From assembly GCA_945883545.1 (NCBI GenBank), contig CAMCXT010000005.1, forward strand, positions 1-64,000: DNA of 64,000 nt, in the 5' to 3' direction. Positions within the stretch are counted from its first letter, which is position 1. Every line of letters starts with the position of its first letter. Below are positions 24,244 through 33,428 of this stretch, piece by piece. Source of the DNA: Chitinophaga pinensis (GTDB lineage Bacteria; Bacteroidota; Bacteroidia; M30B66). The position numbers and the translations under genes are program-made. The notes under the pieces were generated by a model that made no database searches, was not told the DNA's origin, and worked only from the letters and a program-made list of their open reading frames with translations.

Positions 24244-26667
24244 CTTAAACTGTAAAGTGCAATAAAACGCGCGACCATCTGCCGGAAGAATACCAGGGCC
24301 AGGATAAGATTCGCTCCGGCGGGTGAAGTACTGCTCATTGAGCGCGTTATTCACGTTAAATTGAACACTTAACCATTTGTGTGTGAATCCGATTCCTAGA
24401 TCAACAACTTGGTAAGCAGGAATCAAACCTTCAACGGCTGTTGCGGTGAGCACTGCATTGGTGGCATCTGAAAAATGTTCACCTGTGTAAGCGTACATCC
24501 CATGAAGATTCCATTTTCGGAAACGTAGATCGGCACCAGTGCGAAAAATGAAGCGCGGTACCATTTCTACAAAACGGTTCAAAATAGACTTATCGGTGGT
24601 GTTGATGTAACGCGCATCAACGAGTGCGGTGTTGCAAAAAATGTTCAGTGCGGGCTTGCGGCCTGTGGAGTCGGACTTCACCAACTGCCATTCGAAGAAC
24701 GATTCTAATCCAATATTCCTCGCATCTGCAATGTTGCTGCGAAACCTGAAATTGTTGTACAACGGCGCAACACCAGATTTGAGAACCTGTCCGATTTTTC
24801 CGCGGTACGCGACATAAAACACGGTTAGCTCATACTGAAACGATGATTTGATCTTGCCACGAAGACCTAAATCGGCTGTGTAGCCTTCTTCGTCGCGGAT
24901 GTTGGGATCGACTACGAAATTAGGATTCACAATGCGCAAATCGGAGAAGTTGATGGCTCGATAATTCTGAGAAAAATTAGCATATACTTCCAATTTTCGA
25001 GGCGACTTATAGCTCAAACCCACGCCAGCCAAAAGGAACTGACGTTCTCGTGTGATGTCTTCATCGACGCGTGATTGGGTGACGATGTTGCCAGCTGCAT
25101 CGAACACATATGACTTGTAGTAGCCCGATGAAGCTGTTTGGATGTACTCAGCACGAAGTCCCGGTGTAATTGAAAAACGGTCGCTCAACCTGAAAATATG
25201 CTCAGCAAAGGCAGCCAAGTTTGTGCTCGGAAATTGGTAATCGGAATTCTCGGGTTCGCCCGGATTGATGTATTGAAAGTCGGCATCGCTTTTATCGGAT
25301 CCGAAACCTTGTCTTGCTCGGGTATTTCCATGATAAAGCCTGATTCCTGCAGCAAGCACTTGCAGCTGTTTCCCGATTTTATAGCGATGAATCAATCGGG
25401 TTTCATTCCCAATGTTGTTAAAGTCTCCTTCGATCAAGGTTCGGTTACCGCCCAAGTCGGCCACATTGATACGCTCTAGATTTCCTACCGAACTGCGGTT
25501 GGCAATCAATCCGAATGATCTGATATTGAGCTCTGTATTGGCATTGAACTTATGACTCAGTTGTACCGAAGCTAAATTCCAATCAACCATGAACCAGTTT
25601 CGACTTCTGAAGCTTTGACGTGGATCTTGTTCGAATGTTTTATCGGTTAAACCACCCGCTTGTTGGGCGAGATAACGCATTTTGGTGAGGTCGATCTGGA
25701 GCTTCCATCGTGAAGACAGATCGTAGGTGATGGATGCGAAAGCATTTACTTGCTCAAATCCTGAATTGATTCGGTAACCATCGCCGCGTTTGTATTGGAA
25801 GAAGCCGTAATAATTGAGTCGGCCATTGGAAGTGGTTCCTCCCAAAGAGTTGAAAGAATTAAAAAATCCCCAAGAGCCGAGTGTTTGTCGGCTGGTAAGT
25901 TCTGCCTTTCGGTGAAATGGACCACGTTTGAAGCGAAAGTTGAGCAGACCGCCAAATTGGGTTCCATACTGAAGAGATGCTGCACCACGAACAATTTCGA
26001 TGCTTTCGAGCGCTTCGGTTGGCGGCGTGTAGTAGGATTCGGGATATCCAAGTGCATCGGCAGAGATATCATATCCGTTTTGGCGCACATTGAAACTTGC
26101 TGTGCGGTTTGGATTGAGCCCGCGGCCACCGATGCCGAGTTGTAATCCAGCACCATCGCTTTCCCAGATGTTGAGTCCTGTAACTTTAGAGTAGACTTGG
26201 CGAGGGTTGTTGGTTGCGAGGTTTGCCTTGGTATCGTTGAGTTGAATGACCTCTGATTTTTTCCCTTCGTAGATGGCGAAATCGTGTACCGCCCGAAGAC
26301 GTGAAATGCCGAAGTCGTTTTCACGTTCTTGGTTGATTTCAACAGCATTGAGGTTTGCAGCGAGATCGTTGAGTTGAAAATTGTGGATGACTGCCGTTCC
26401 TTGGCAATTGAAGTTGAAGTTGAGCAGTTGTTTCCCTGATGCAAAACAGGTGAGTTGGTAGTTTCCGGCGGGAAGGTTCTTGAATTGAAAACGACCATCA
26501 ACGCCGGTTTGGATCATCTTTTCGTTGGGGCGAATGATGAGAAAAGCACCGTTGATTGGTTTCCCGTTAGCATCTGTAACCAACCCGGATATTTCGCCAG
26601 ATTGACCAAATGCAGTTACACCTGAAAGGATCACCAAGCAAAGAAATATGTAGCGTAGGTGGATCAT
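24238..26667 (-). CDS. TonB-dependent outer-membrane receptor
   Basis: From ATG 26667 the protein has 809 residues. A signal peptide (IHLRYIFLCLVILSGVTAFG) is followed by a carboxypeptidase-regulatory-like domain (GEISGLVTDANGKPINGAF, about 22-100), a plug domain with the phrase GLNIWESDGAGLQLGIGGRG, and a 22-strand-type barrel ending in FKL. The plug and barrel look FecA-like (iron chelate or similar ligand), but the ligand is not readable. The start overlaps the stop of the HTTM gene by four bases (ATGA), and it is the last gene of a four-gene operon with imelysin and DUF4856 lipoproteins. Confidence 0.9.
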   Translation of the reverse strand: MIHLRYIFLCLVILSGVTAFGQSGEISGLVTDANGKPINGAFLIIRPNEKMIQTGVDGRFQFKNLPAGNYQLTCFASGKQLLNFNFNCQGTAVIHNFQLNDLAANLNAVEINQERENDFGISRLRAVHDFAIYEGKKSEVIQLNDTKANLATNNPRQVYSKVTGLNIWESDGAGLQLGIGGRGLNPNRTASFNVRQNGYDISADALGYPESYYTPPTEALESIEIVRGAASLQYGTQFGGLLNFRFKRGPFHRKAELTSRQTLGSWGFFNSFNSLGGTTSNGRLNYYGFFQYKRGDGYRINSGFEQVNAFASITYDLSSRWKLQIDLTKMRYLAQQAGGLTDKTFEQDPRQSFRSRNWFMVDWNLASVQLSHKFNANTELNIRSFGLIANRSSVGNLERINVADLGGNRTLIEGDFNNIGNETRLIHRYKIGKQLQVLAAGIRLYHGNTRARQGFGSDKSDADFQYINPGEPENSDYQFPSTNLAAFAEHIFRLSDRFSITPGLRAEYIQTASSGYYKSYVFDAAGNIVTQSRVDEDITRERQFLLAGVGLSYKSPRKLEVYANFSQNYRAINFSDLRIVNPNFVVDPNIRDEEGYTADLGLRGKIKSSFQYELTVFYVAYRGKIGQVLKSGVAPLYNNFRFRSNIADARNIGLESFFEWQLVKSDSTGRKPALNIFCNTALVDARYINTTDKSILNRFVEMVPRFIFRTGADLRFRKWNLHGMYAYTGEHFSDATNAVLTATAVEGLIPAYQVVDLGIGFTHKWLSVQFNVNNALNEQYFTRRSESYPGPGILPADGRAFYCTLQFKL

Positions 26668-27986
26668 TCTTTTTCGGGTAAAATCCAAGATTTGGGCGAC
26701 CAATTGTCTTGGACTTTCATGAGATCGACTTTGGGATCGATGAGCAATTGGGCTGGACGGGCATTCATGGTGACGTAGACTTCGGCTCGAACTTCGGGCT
26801 TAGAAACGCCATTTTGACTATAATGTTTGCCGAGGAAGTGCGCAAATTGGAGAATCATATCGGGCTGATAAGCCATTTGCTTTTCTTGGTGGGCATTGAG
26901 GAATTCGCGGTTGTATACGATTCCTTCACGGCCTGTTTGGGAATCTTTTACATAGAAGGTGGCGTCTCCAGCTTTTTCGACCAACATCACACGCCAGGAA
27001 AAACGATATCCTTCCTCGGTCCAAAAAAGATTACCAGGATAGAGCAGGTAACGCCATGGGAAGACAACTTGGAAGATGACATAAGCAGTGAGGACAATTC
27101 GGAGGATGAATGAAGTTCGGAATTGGGAAGGCTCCGTTTCCCCGGAGGGAAGAACAACGAAAAGCCCACCCAGCAAGGGAATTTGGGTAATGTAATGCTG
27201 GAAACGTTGGTGCCAGTTTTCTGAAAAAAAGATGAGTGTGGCACCGATCATCACGAGAGGAAAAACGCCAATTTGGAAGAGTAAACCCGTGAGAATGTGA
27301 AAGATAATAACCGTGATATAGGCAAAAGGGCGGGTTCGGTTGGAAAGAAGAAAAAAGACGATGGTACAATCGTAAATCATTCCGAACCAACTAAATACAT
27401 AAGCAGTTTCGGGAAATGTGAGAAGTTTGCCGATCAAAGGAAGATCGTCGTGTGCTGGAAGCCAAATTCTCAGTGGAAGTGCTTCGATGAGCCAATCGGA
27501 GTTGATTTTAGCTAATCCTGCGAAAGTATAAACGACACCCAATTGAAACATAATGAGCCATTTGCACCAAGCAGGCAAAGTGTTTTTAGAATCGGTTTCA
27601 GGAATAAAAATGAGCCATAAACAGATCAGGCTCACGAAGTAATAGTGGTTTAAATAATAGGTGAGATCGAGGAGTTCGGTGTAGGTGAATGTGAGGAATA
27701 GCACGATGGCTGAAATTCTATACAAGCGACCCAGTGCAACGCCAAATGCAGCGAGCATCATGAGTAAATGTAGGAGGTAAAGTCCGGCTGCGCTTATCGG
27801 TTTTACCCATGAAAAACCAAAGTATGTAAAATGAAATTCGGGATGAATGTAGTGGTCATCGATCCAGCCGAGGTAAACAAATCGAATTGCCGAAAAAGCC
27901 ATGAGCAGGCCGAATACAATTCTGAAACTCACAAAGGGAATTGCAGAAACGGGCTGATCAAGTTTTTTAAAAAGATTGCTTAACAA
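26664..27986 (-). CDS. HTTM (vitamin K-dependent carboxylase-like) membrane protein
   Basis: This 440-residue polytopic protein has several transmembrane segments between about residues 15 and 320 and a soluble C-terminal region. The pattern FRIVFGLLMAFSAIRFVYLG followed by YIHPEFHFTYFGFSWV near the N-terminus is typical of HTTM-domain proteins related to vitamin K-dependent gamma-carboxylase. The start appears to be TTG at 27986, because no in-frame ATG exists nearby and MLSNLFKKLDQPVS is the usual family beginning. It lies between the imelysin and receptor genes. HTTM proteins recur in Bacteroidota metal-uptake loci, yet their chemistry is not established. Confidence 0.85.
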   Translation of the reverse strand: MLSNLFKKLDQPVSAIPFVSFRIVFGLLMAFSAIRFVYLGWIDDHYIHPEFHFTYFGFSWVKPISAAGLYLLHLLMMLAAFGVALGRLYRISAIVLFLTFTYTELLDLTYYLNHYYFVSLICLWLIFIPETDSKNTLPAWCKWLIMFQLGVVYTFAGLAKINSDWLIEALPLRIWLPAHDDLPLIGKLLTFPETAYVFSWFGMIYDCTIVFFLLSNRTRPFAYITVIIFHILTGLLFQIGVFPLVMIGATLIFFSENWHQRFQHYITQIPLLGGLFVVLPSGETEPSQFRTSFILRIVLTAYVIFQVVFPWRYLLYPGNLFWTEEGYRFSWRVMLVEKAGDATFYVKDSQTGREGIVYNREFLNAHQEKQMAYQPDMILQFAHFLGKHYSQNGVSKPEVRAEVYVTMNARPAQLLIDPKVDLMKVQDNWSPKSWILPEKE

Positions 27987-28003
27987 TTTCGATGGATGGT
28001 TTA

Positions 28004-29095
28004 TTAATCGCCGTCACCACTCGCATAGGTGATGGCAATTCCAAGGAGCGACGACATTTCGCTTTTGAAATTCTTGGTATTCTTTTGCAATTCGGTGTGG
28101 ATGTCGATTAATGCTTGCGGACTGCTTTGAATGCGCGATTGCATATCGAGATTTTGATCTAATGCATCGAATTGACCTAACAAAATAGCGATCTGTTGTT
28201 CGGTTGATGTTACCAAAGCTTCGCCACCAGTAACAGTTTTGAGATAGCCTTTGAAGCTTTTGTTTTCATTGATGCCTCGGTAGATTTTAACGAGGGCGAT
28301 GAAGTGTTCGTGAGCTAGTTGGAATGACTTGTGGCTAAAACGGGCTTCGAGCAAATTTGGATCAACTGAAGTTTGACCGGGGCGCAGACCGAGAGGCAGA
28401 CCGAATTTGAAATTTTTGAGGGCTTCGTAGCTCTTCACAAATTCGTTATACATGATCGACACAGAACTTCCTGCATCGGTGCCGGCATTGCTCACAAATT
28501 CTTTGCTGTATGTGTTCCAAGCAGATTTGGTGGTCGAAATTCTGTTTTTCAGGTCGGTGCAAAGTGCGATGAGAAAATTGCTCGTGGTTGGATTTTGAAA
28601 GCGGTTGAGAACGGTTTCGGCGGAGTTTAACGTATCAAAAATCAGGAATTCGATGGCATAAAATCCACGTGCATCGCGGTTGAAATCGCTCAGATTCCAA
28701 GAACCAGAGCTAAGTATGTTGTTTAATTTGGAAATACTAATTGGGAAAGTGGCAACTTCTTCTTGCAAAGATTTGGTTAGACCAGCTTCCGATGCAGGAC
28801 CAAAATTGTACATGCAAGCAGATTGCCACGATAAAGCTGCATCGAACCAAGCATTTTGAAGCAATATAAGCTGCTCTGATGATGGATTTGCGGTGAAATT
28901 GTTTGCTGATTGTAGAAGTCGATCCGACTTTAATTCTGCATTGCTAAAAGCAGGGAGGATGAAAACATCACGATATTCAACAAGCATTTCAGCGCGATTG
29001 AAATCGGATTCGTAGGTATCAGGTGAATCCTTTTTACAAGCAACGATTCCCGAGAGGATAACAAGAAGTAGCGCTAGAAATTTTATGCTTTTCAT
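28004..29095 (-). CDS. Imelysin family lipoprotein
   Basis: ATG 29095 gives 363 residues with a lipoprotein signal (MKSIKFLALLLVILSGIVAC, Cys about residue 20). The body is all-helical imelysin, with the conserved region DARGFYAIEFLIFD near residues 138-151. Imelysins normally carry GxHxxE here; in this protein the His position is Tyr (G-F-Y-A-I-E). Related proteins (IrpA, EfeO-type, insulin-cleaving membrane proteases) are surface or periplasmic and linked to iron uptake. The protein is flanked by DUF4856 (upstream) and HTTM (downstream), in one transcription unit. Confidence 0.86.
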   Translation of the reverse strand: MKSIKFLALLLVILSGIVACKKDSPDTYESDFNRAEMLVEYRDVFILPAFSNAELKSDRLLQSANNFTANPSSEQLILLQNAWFDAALSWQSACMYNFGPASEAGLTKSLQEEVATFPISISKLNNILSSGSWNLSDFNRDARGFYAIEFLIFDTLNSAETVLNRFQNPTTSNFLIALCTDLKNRISTTKSAWNTYSKEFVSNAGTDAGSSVSIMYNEFVKSYEALKNFKFGLPLGLRPGQTSVDPNLLEARFSHKSFQLAHEHFIALVKIYRGINENKSFKGYLKTVTGGEALVTSTEQQIAILLGQFDALDQNLDMQSRIQSSPQALIDIHTELQKNTKNFKSEMSSLLGIAITYASGDGD

Positions 29096-29105
29096 TGTTT
29101 CGTGT

Positions 29106-30233
29106 TTATCGACCTTGATCGGCAACCCAGTTTCTTTTAAAATCTTCAATATCCTGACTATTAAATCCGTATATGCTTTGAAGTCTTGAAATTACAGTTT
29201 GCAATTTAGGCACTTGATTTACTGCATCTGTCACGAATGTGTAAGATGTTGGGGTTTCGTTCGCAGGAGCGTTTAGTAAAACGAGCAAGTCATCGATTTG
29301 TGCATCGGTGATGATTTTATTTTGTTGCGGAATTGTTTTCCAGCCCCAAATAAAGCCTACGTTCTCAGAGTAGGCGTGCAATCCAGAAGCGATATCAGCA
29401 TTGGTAGGATTGGTGATAGTGAACTTAGCAATGACAGCGTGACAATAGTTGATTACTGTGGCAGCACAGGCTTTTTCCCAGGCTTGTTTAAGTTTTGTGA
29501 TGGATTGGTCGCGTTCTGAAGTAAACTCTGAACCTGCGATAATGTAGGCTCTGAGGGCAATTGCAGCGTTTTTAAACTGTGTGTAAATTCCGCTTCCATC
29601 GTTCTTGTCGCGACGAGCAGCGTAATTGGCCATCAGAATATCGGGCTGTGAAACATTTGCACTGCCTGAATTCGGGAAGCTTGGATTGGCGCCAAAAAGG
29701 GCAATGATGCGGTCAACATCGGCGTAATCCATATTTGGCCCCATGAAAGTAGTTGCATAATTATATAGCACTGCTGCGTACATGCCCTTGTCGAGCACTT
29801 CATCAGGCTCGATGCCGTTCTCATCGAAAACGCGGCCTTCGAAATAACCGCCTTGTCCTTGAGGTGTGCCTAATACATAAGTTCCACCTGCACTTGCATC
29901 TTCAAGAATCTGGAAATATCCATTGGATCCGGTCAGCGCGCTTTCAAAATAATCTGTAATTACATCTTGCGCTGCTGGAAAGCCAATTTGAAAAAGATCG
30001 AGTAATTCTTGACGGGTAACTGAAACGCCTGAAGTTCTAACTGTTTTTGCTTTCGTTCCAATGGCAATCATTCGTGAGCGAAGGTCAATTTGCGTTTGGG
30101 CGTTTGATTCGTAATTGTATGAAATATAGTTAGTTGGGAGAGTTATAGTAGGCTTTGTTTTATTGTCGTCTTTGTCGCATGATGCAAGTGCAAGGGAGAC
30201 CAGTGCTACACTGAAGAGTATTTTATGCATCAT
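29106..30233 (-). CDS. DUF4856 lipoprotein
   Basis: ATG 30233 (another ATG follows directly) gives 375 residues with a lipoprotein signal: KILFSVALVSLALASC, Cys about residue 18. The mature protein begins DKDDNKTKPTITLPTNYISY, and SYNYESNAQTQIDLRSRM is typical of DUF4856 proteins, which in Bacteroidota recurrently stand beside imelysin genes. The fold is unknown to me beyond being largely helical. It is the first gene of the four-gene uptake operon, 10 bases ahead of the imelysin gene. Confidence 0.83.
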   Translation of the reverse strand: MMHKILFSVALVSLALASCDKDDNKTKPTITLPTNYISYNYESNAQTQIDLRSRMIAIGTKAKTVRTSGVSVTRQELLDLFQIGFPAAQDVITDYFESALTGSNGYFQILEDASAGGTYVLGTPQGQGGYFEGRVFDENGIEPDEVLDKGMYAAVLYNYATTFMGPNMDYADVDRIIALFGANPSFPNSGSANVSQPDILMANYAARRDKNDGSGIYTQFKNAAIALRAYIIAGSEFTSERDQSITKLKQAWEKACAATVINYCHAVIAKFTITNPTNADIASGLHAYSENVGFIWGWKTIPQQNKIITDAQIDDLLVLLNAPANETPTSYTFVTDAVNQVPKLQTVISRLQSIYGFNSQDIEDFKRNWVADQGR

Positions 30234-30309
30234 CGTTCGGCTGTTAATTTTCTGGTGCAAACGTAAAACACAATTTTTATTTAGACAAATTATAAATAAG
30301 GTTTTTTAT

Positions 30310-30329
30310 CCTCGGACTGAAGTCCGAGG
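30310..30329. repeat. Dispersed palindromic repeat, CCTCGG-arm copy
   Basis: CCTCGGACTGAAGTCCGAGG, perfect 9+2+9 palindrome, followed by TTGCGGGGAAAACG. Confidence 0.9.
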
Positions 30330-30459
30330 TTGCGGGGAAAACGTTTTGTGAATGCGATAGTTGGACAGAGACCCCTAAAATTGAGCTGAATGCTTCGGAC
30401 TGAAGTCCGATGTTGCGGGGAAAACGATTTACGAATGCGTTAGCTGGACAGAATACCCC
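30312..30459. repeat. Tandem pair of about 64-bp units containing the palindrome
   Basis: Unit 30312-30375 and unit 30396-30459 share palindrome, TTGCGGGGAAAACG, GAATGCG, TAG and TGGACAGA with a few substitutions; about 20 bp separate them. Confidence 0.8.
30395..30410. repeat. Dispersed palindromic repeat, shortened copy
   Basis: TCGGACTGAAGTCCGA core palindrome (7+2+7); the outer two arm bases no longer pair. Confidence 0.8.
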
Positions 30460-30475
30460 GGACTAAAGTCCGGGG
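30456..30475. repeat. Dispersed palindromic repeat, CCCCGG-arm copy
   Basis: CCCCGGACTAAAGTCCGGGG, perfect palindrome with covarying outer arms relative to the CCTCGG copies. Confidence 0.9.
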
Positions 30476-30567
30476 ATGCTAACTTGCCCATTCGTGATTG
30501 TTAGTGGATGGAAAGCAAATTGCATTAACAATTAACTAACATTGGTAGAATTAATGCCGCCATGTGC

Positions 30568-30575
30568 TACTTTTG
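30568..30575 (+). promoter_or_regulatory. Candidate -7 box for carB
   Basis: TACTTTTG matches TAnnTTTG and lies 24 bases before the ATG. A TTG at 30542-30544 precedes it with 23-bp spacing, slightly longer than usual. Confidence 0.45.
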
Positions 30576-30598
30576 CGCTCCGGTTAAAACCCGGATAA

Positions 30599-33412
30599 AT
30601 GCCTAAAGACACCTCCATCCGCTCAATACTTATTATTGGTAGCGGTCCCATCATTATCGGTCAAGCTTGTGAATTTGATTATGCCGGATCTCAGGCAGCC
30701 AGATCATTGCGCGACGAAGGAATTGAAGTTTCCTTAATCAACAGTAACCCTGCAACGATCATGACCGACAAAGTATCGGCTGATCATGTGTATTTGTTGC
30801 CACTAACGGTGAACTCTTTGGTAAAAATCCTCGAAGAGCGACAGATTGATGCCGTATTGCCTACCATGGGTGGACAAACTGCACTCAATCTCTGCAAGAA
30901 GGCTGATGAAATGGGTATTTGGACAAAATATGGGGTTCGAATTATCGGGGTTGATATTGCCGCAATCGAAAAAACTGAGAACAGAGAAGAGTTTCGTCAG
31001 CTTTGCGTAAGCTTAAATGTTGGAGTTCCGCCATCTCAGGTAGCTCATTCATACTTGGAAGGTAAAGAGATCGCTCAACGCATTGGATATCCATTGGTTA
31101 TTCGCCCATCCTACACTTTGGGAGGAACCGGTGGAGCGTTTGTGCATAGAAAGGAAGAGTTTGACGAGCTACTCAACAGAGGCTTGCATGCTTCTCCAAT
31201 CCACGAAGTGCTTATTGAAAAAGCTTTGTTTGGATGGAAGGAATTTGAGTTGGAGTTGCTGCGCGATGCGAACGACAATGTGATTATCATTTGTTCGATC
31301 GAGAATTTCGATCCAATGGGAATCCATACTGGGGATTCAATTACCGTTGCTCCAGCGATGACCTTGAGCGATACGGCTTATCAGCGGATGCGTGACATGG
31401 CCATCAAATTGATGCGCTCGATTGGAACTTTTGCTGGAGGATGTAATGTTCAGTTTGCTTTGGATCCTGATACTGAAGATATCATTGCGATTGAGATCAA
31501 TCCGCGGGTGTCGCGTTCATCTGCTTTGGCATCGAAAGCTACAGGTTATCCGATTGCCAAGATTGCTGCGAAATTGGCGATTGGTTACCACTTAGATGAG
31601 CTTAGAAACCAGATCACTGGCACTACTACTGCCTTCTTTGAACCTACGCTTGATTACGTTATTGTGAAGATCCCACGTTGGAACTTCAATAAATTCAAGA
31701 ATGCTGATAAAACCCTCGGACTTCAAATGAAATCTGTAGGTGAAGTGATGGGGATCGGAAGATCATTCCAAGAAGCACTTCAAAAGGCTTGTCAGAGTTT
31801 AGAAATAAGCCGCAACGGCCTTGGGGCAGATGGAAAAGATTTGCGAAATCCAGATGCAGTAATCGATAGTCTTAAAAACCCTAGCTGGAACCGACTCTTC
31901 CATGTGAAAGATGCGTTCACGATGGGGATTCCGTTTAAGACGATTCAGAAGTTAACCAGAATTGACCCATGGTTCCTTCATCAAATCGACGATTTGGTTC
32001 AATTGGAAAGGATCATGGAACGATACACTATTGATTCAATTCCGCGCGATTTGATTTATGAGGCAAAGCGTAAAGGCTATGCTGATCGTCAGATAGCTCA
32101 CGTTTTGCGTTGTCTAGAAAGTGAAGTTTTCAAGAAACGCCAAGAGATGAACATCCATCGGGTGTACAAATTGGTAGATACTTGTGCTGCTGAATTTGCA
32201 GCTCAAACGCCTTATTACTACTCAACATTCGAGGAGGAGAACGAAAGTAAAGTTTCTGACAAAAAGAAGATTGTGGTGTTGGGCTCTGGTCCGAACCGCA
32301 TCGGACAAGGAATTGAGTTCGATTATAGCTGTGTGCATGGCGTTTTGGCAGCCAAGGAATGTGGTTATGAAACAATCATGATCAATTGTAATCCTGAAAC
32401 TGTTTCGACCGATCCAGACATTGCAGATAAATTGTACTTCGAGCCTGTTTTCTGGGAGCACATTTACGATATCATTTTGCACGAAAAGCCTGAGGGCGTG
32501 ATCGTTCAGTTAGGTGGACAAACTGCTTTGAAGTTGGCTGAAAAGCTCGACAGATATGGCATCAAGATTATTGGAACATCCTACAAAAGTCTCGATTTGG
32601 CTGAAGACCGCGGCTCCTTCTCTACCCTACTGAGAGATTACAATATTCCATATCCAAGGTTCGGTGTGATTGAGCATGCTGATCAAGCATCCGATTTATC
32701 GAAAGAATTAGGATTCCCTTTGTTGGTAAGACCAAGTTATGTGCTTGGTGGTCACAACATGAAAATCGTGATCAACGAGGAAGAATTGGAAACCCATGTG
32801 GTTGATTTGCTGAAAGATATCCCTGGAAACAAGGTGTTATTGGATCATTTCCTCGACAATGCAGTTGAAGCGGAAAGTGACTCAATTTGCGATGGTGAAA
32901 ATGTGTATATCATAGGAATCATGGAGCACATCGAGCCTGCGGGAATCCACTCGGGCGACTCGAATGCTGTTTTGCCGGCGTTTAGCTTGAGCGAAAATGT
33001 GATTCGCCAGATCGAAGAACACAGCAAAACCATTGCATTGGCGATGAATACGATTGGATTGTTGAACATTCAATTTGCGGTGAAAAACGAGGTTGTTTAT
33101 GTGATCGAAGCAAATCCAAGAGCTTCTCGAACAGTTCCATTCATCTGCAAGGCTTACGACGAGCCTTATGTGAACTATGCAACCAAGGTGATGTTGGGTC
33201 ACAACAAAGTGACCGATTTCAATTTCAATCCAAGAAAGAAAGGTTACGCGATCAAGATTCCAGTTTTCTCGTTCGATAAGTTCCCTGGTGTGAATAAAGA
33301 ATTGGGGCCTGAAATGAAATCGACTGGAGAATCTATCTTGTTTATTGATGATTTACAAGATGAAACATTCTTGAAGATTTATGGTGAAAGGAATTTGTAT
33401 TTGAGTAGATAG
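30599..33412 (+). CDS. carB: Carbamoyl-phosphate synthase large subunit
   Basis: The 937-residue protein contains the two homologous ATP-grasp halves of CarB, which make carbamoyl phosphate for pyrimidines and arginine. Half one begins ILIIGSGPIIIGQACEFDYAG (residues 11-30); half two begins VVLGSGPNRIGQGIEFDYS (about residue 561). ATP-grasp phrases are GYPLVIRPSYTLGGTGGAF and GFPLLVRPSYVLGG. It ends at GERNLYLSR, where the E. coli protein (1073 residues) continues into the MGS-like allosteric domain; that domain is absent here. carA is not adjacent. The spacer upstream carries repeats and a -7 box. Confidence 0.94.
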   Translation: MPKDTSIRSILIIGSGPIIIGQACEFDYAGSQAARSLRDEGIEVSLINSNPATIMTDKVSADHVYLLPLTVNSLVKILEERQIDAVLPTMGGQTALNLCKKADEMGIWTKYGVRIIGVDIAAIEKTENREEFRQLCVSLNVGVPPSQVAHSYLEGKEIAQRIGYPLVIRPSYTLGGTGGAFVHRKEEFDELLNRGLHASPIHEVLIEKALFGWKEFELELLRDANDNVIIICSIENFDPMGIHTGDSITVAPAMTLSDTAYQRMRDMAIKLMRSIGTFAGGCNVQFALDPDTEDIIAIEINPRVSRSSALASKATGYPIAKIAAKLAIGYHLDELRNQITGTTTAFFEPTLDYVIVKIPRWNFNKFKNADKTLGLQMKSVGEVMGIGRSFQEALQKACQSLEISRNGLGADGKDLRNPDAVIDSLKNPSWNRLFHVKDAFTMGIPFKTIQKLTRIDPWFLHQIDDLVQLERIMERYTIDSIPRDLIYEAKRKGYADRQIAHVLRCLESEVFKKRQEMNIHRVYKLVDTCAAEFAAQTPYYYSTFEEENESKVSDKKKIVVLGSGPNRIGQGIEFDYSCVHGVLAAKECGYETIMINCNPETVSTDPDIADKLYFEPVFWEHIYDIILHEKPEGVIVQLGGQTALKLAEKLDRYGIKIIGTSYKSLDLAEDRGSFSTLLRDYNIPYPRFGVIEHADQASDLSKELGFPLLVRPSYVLGGHNMKIVINEEELETHVVDLLKDIPGNKVLLDHFLDNAVEAESDSICDGENVYIIGIMEHIEPAGIHSGDSNAVLPAFSLSENVIRQIEEHSKTIALAMNTIGLLNIQFAVKNEVVYVIEANPRASRTVPFICKAYDEPYVNYATKVMLGHNKVTDFNFNPRKKGYAIKIPVFSFDKFPGVNKELGPEMKSTGESILFIDDLQDETFLKIYGERNLYLSR

Positions 33413-33428
33413 AGTAGACTCGATTTGA

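Larger units (their letters stand above)
30261..30598. other. Divergent promoter region with three palindromic repeats
   Basis: This 338-bp region between DUF4856 (minus) and carB (plus) holds three copies of the 20-bp palindrome, a tandem duplication of about 64 bp around two of them, and a -7 box (TACTTTTG, 30568-30575) for carB. I see no open gene. Confidence 0.7.

Noticed and set aside
25746-26501. 251-codon minus-strand frame inside the TonB receptor gene
   Set aside because: Lies entirely within the receptor in another frame; no domain.
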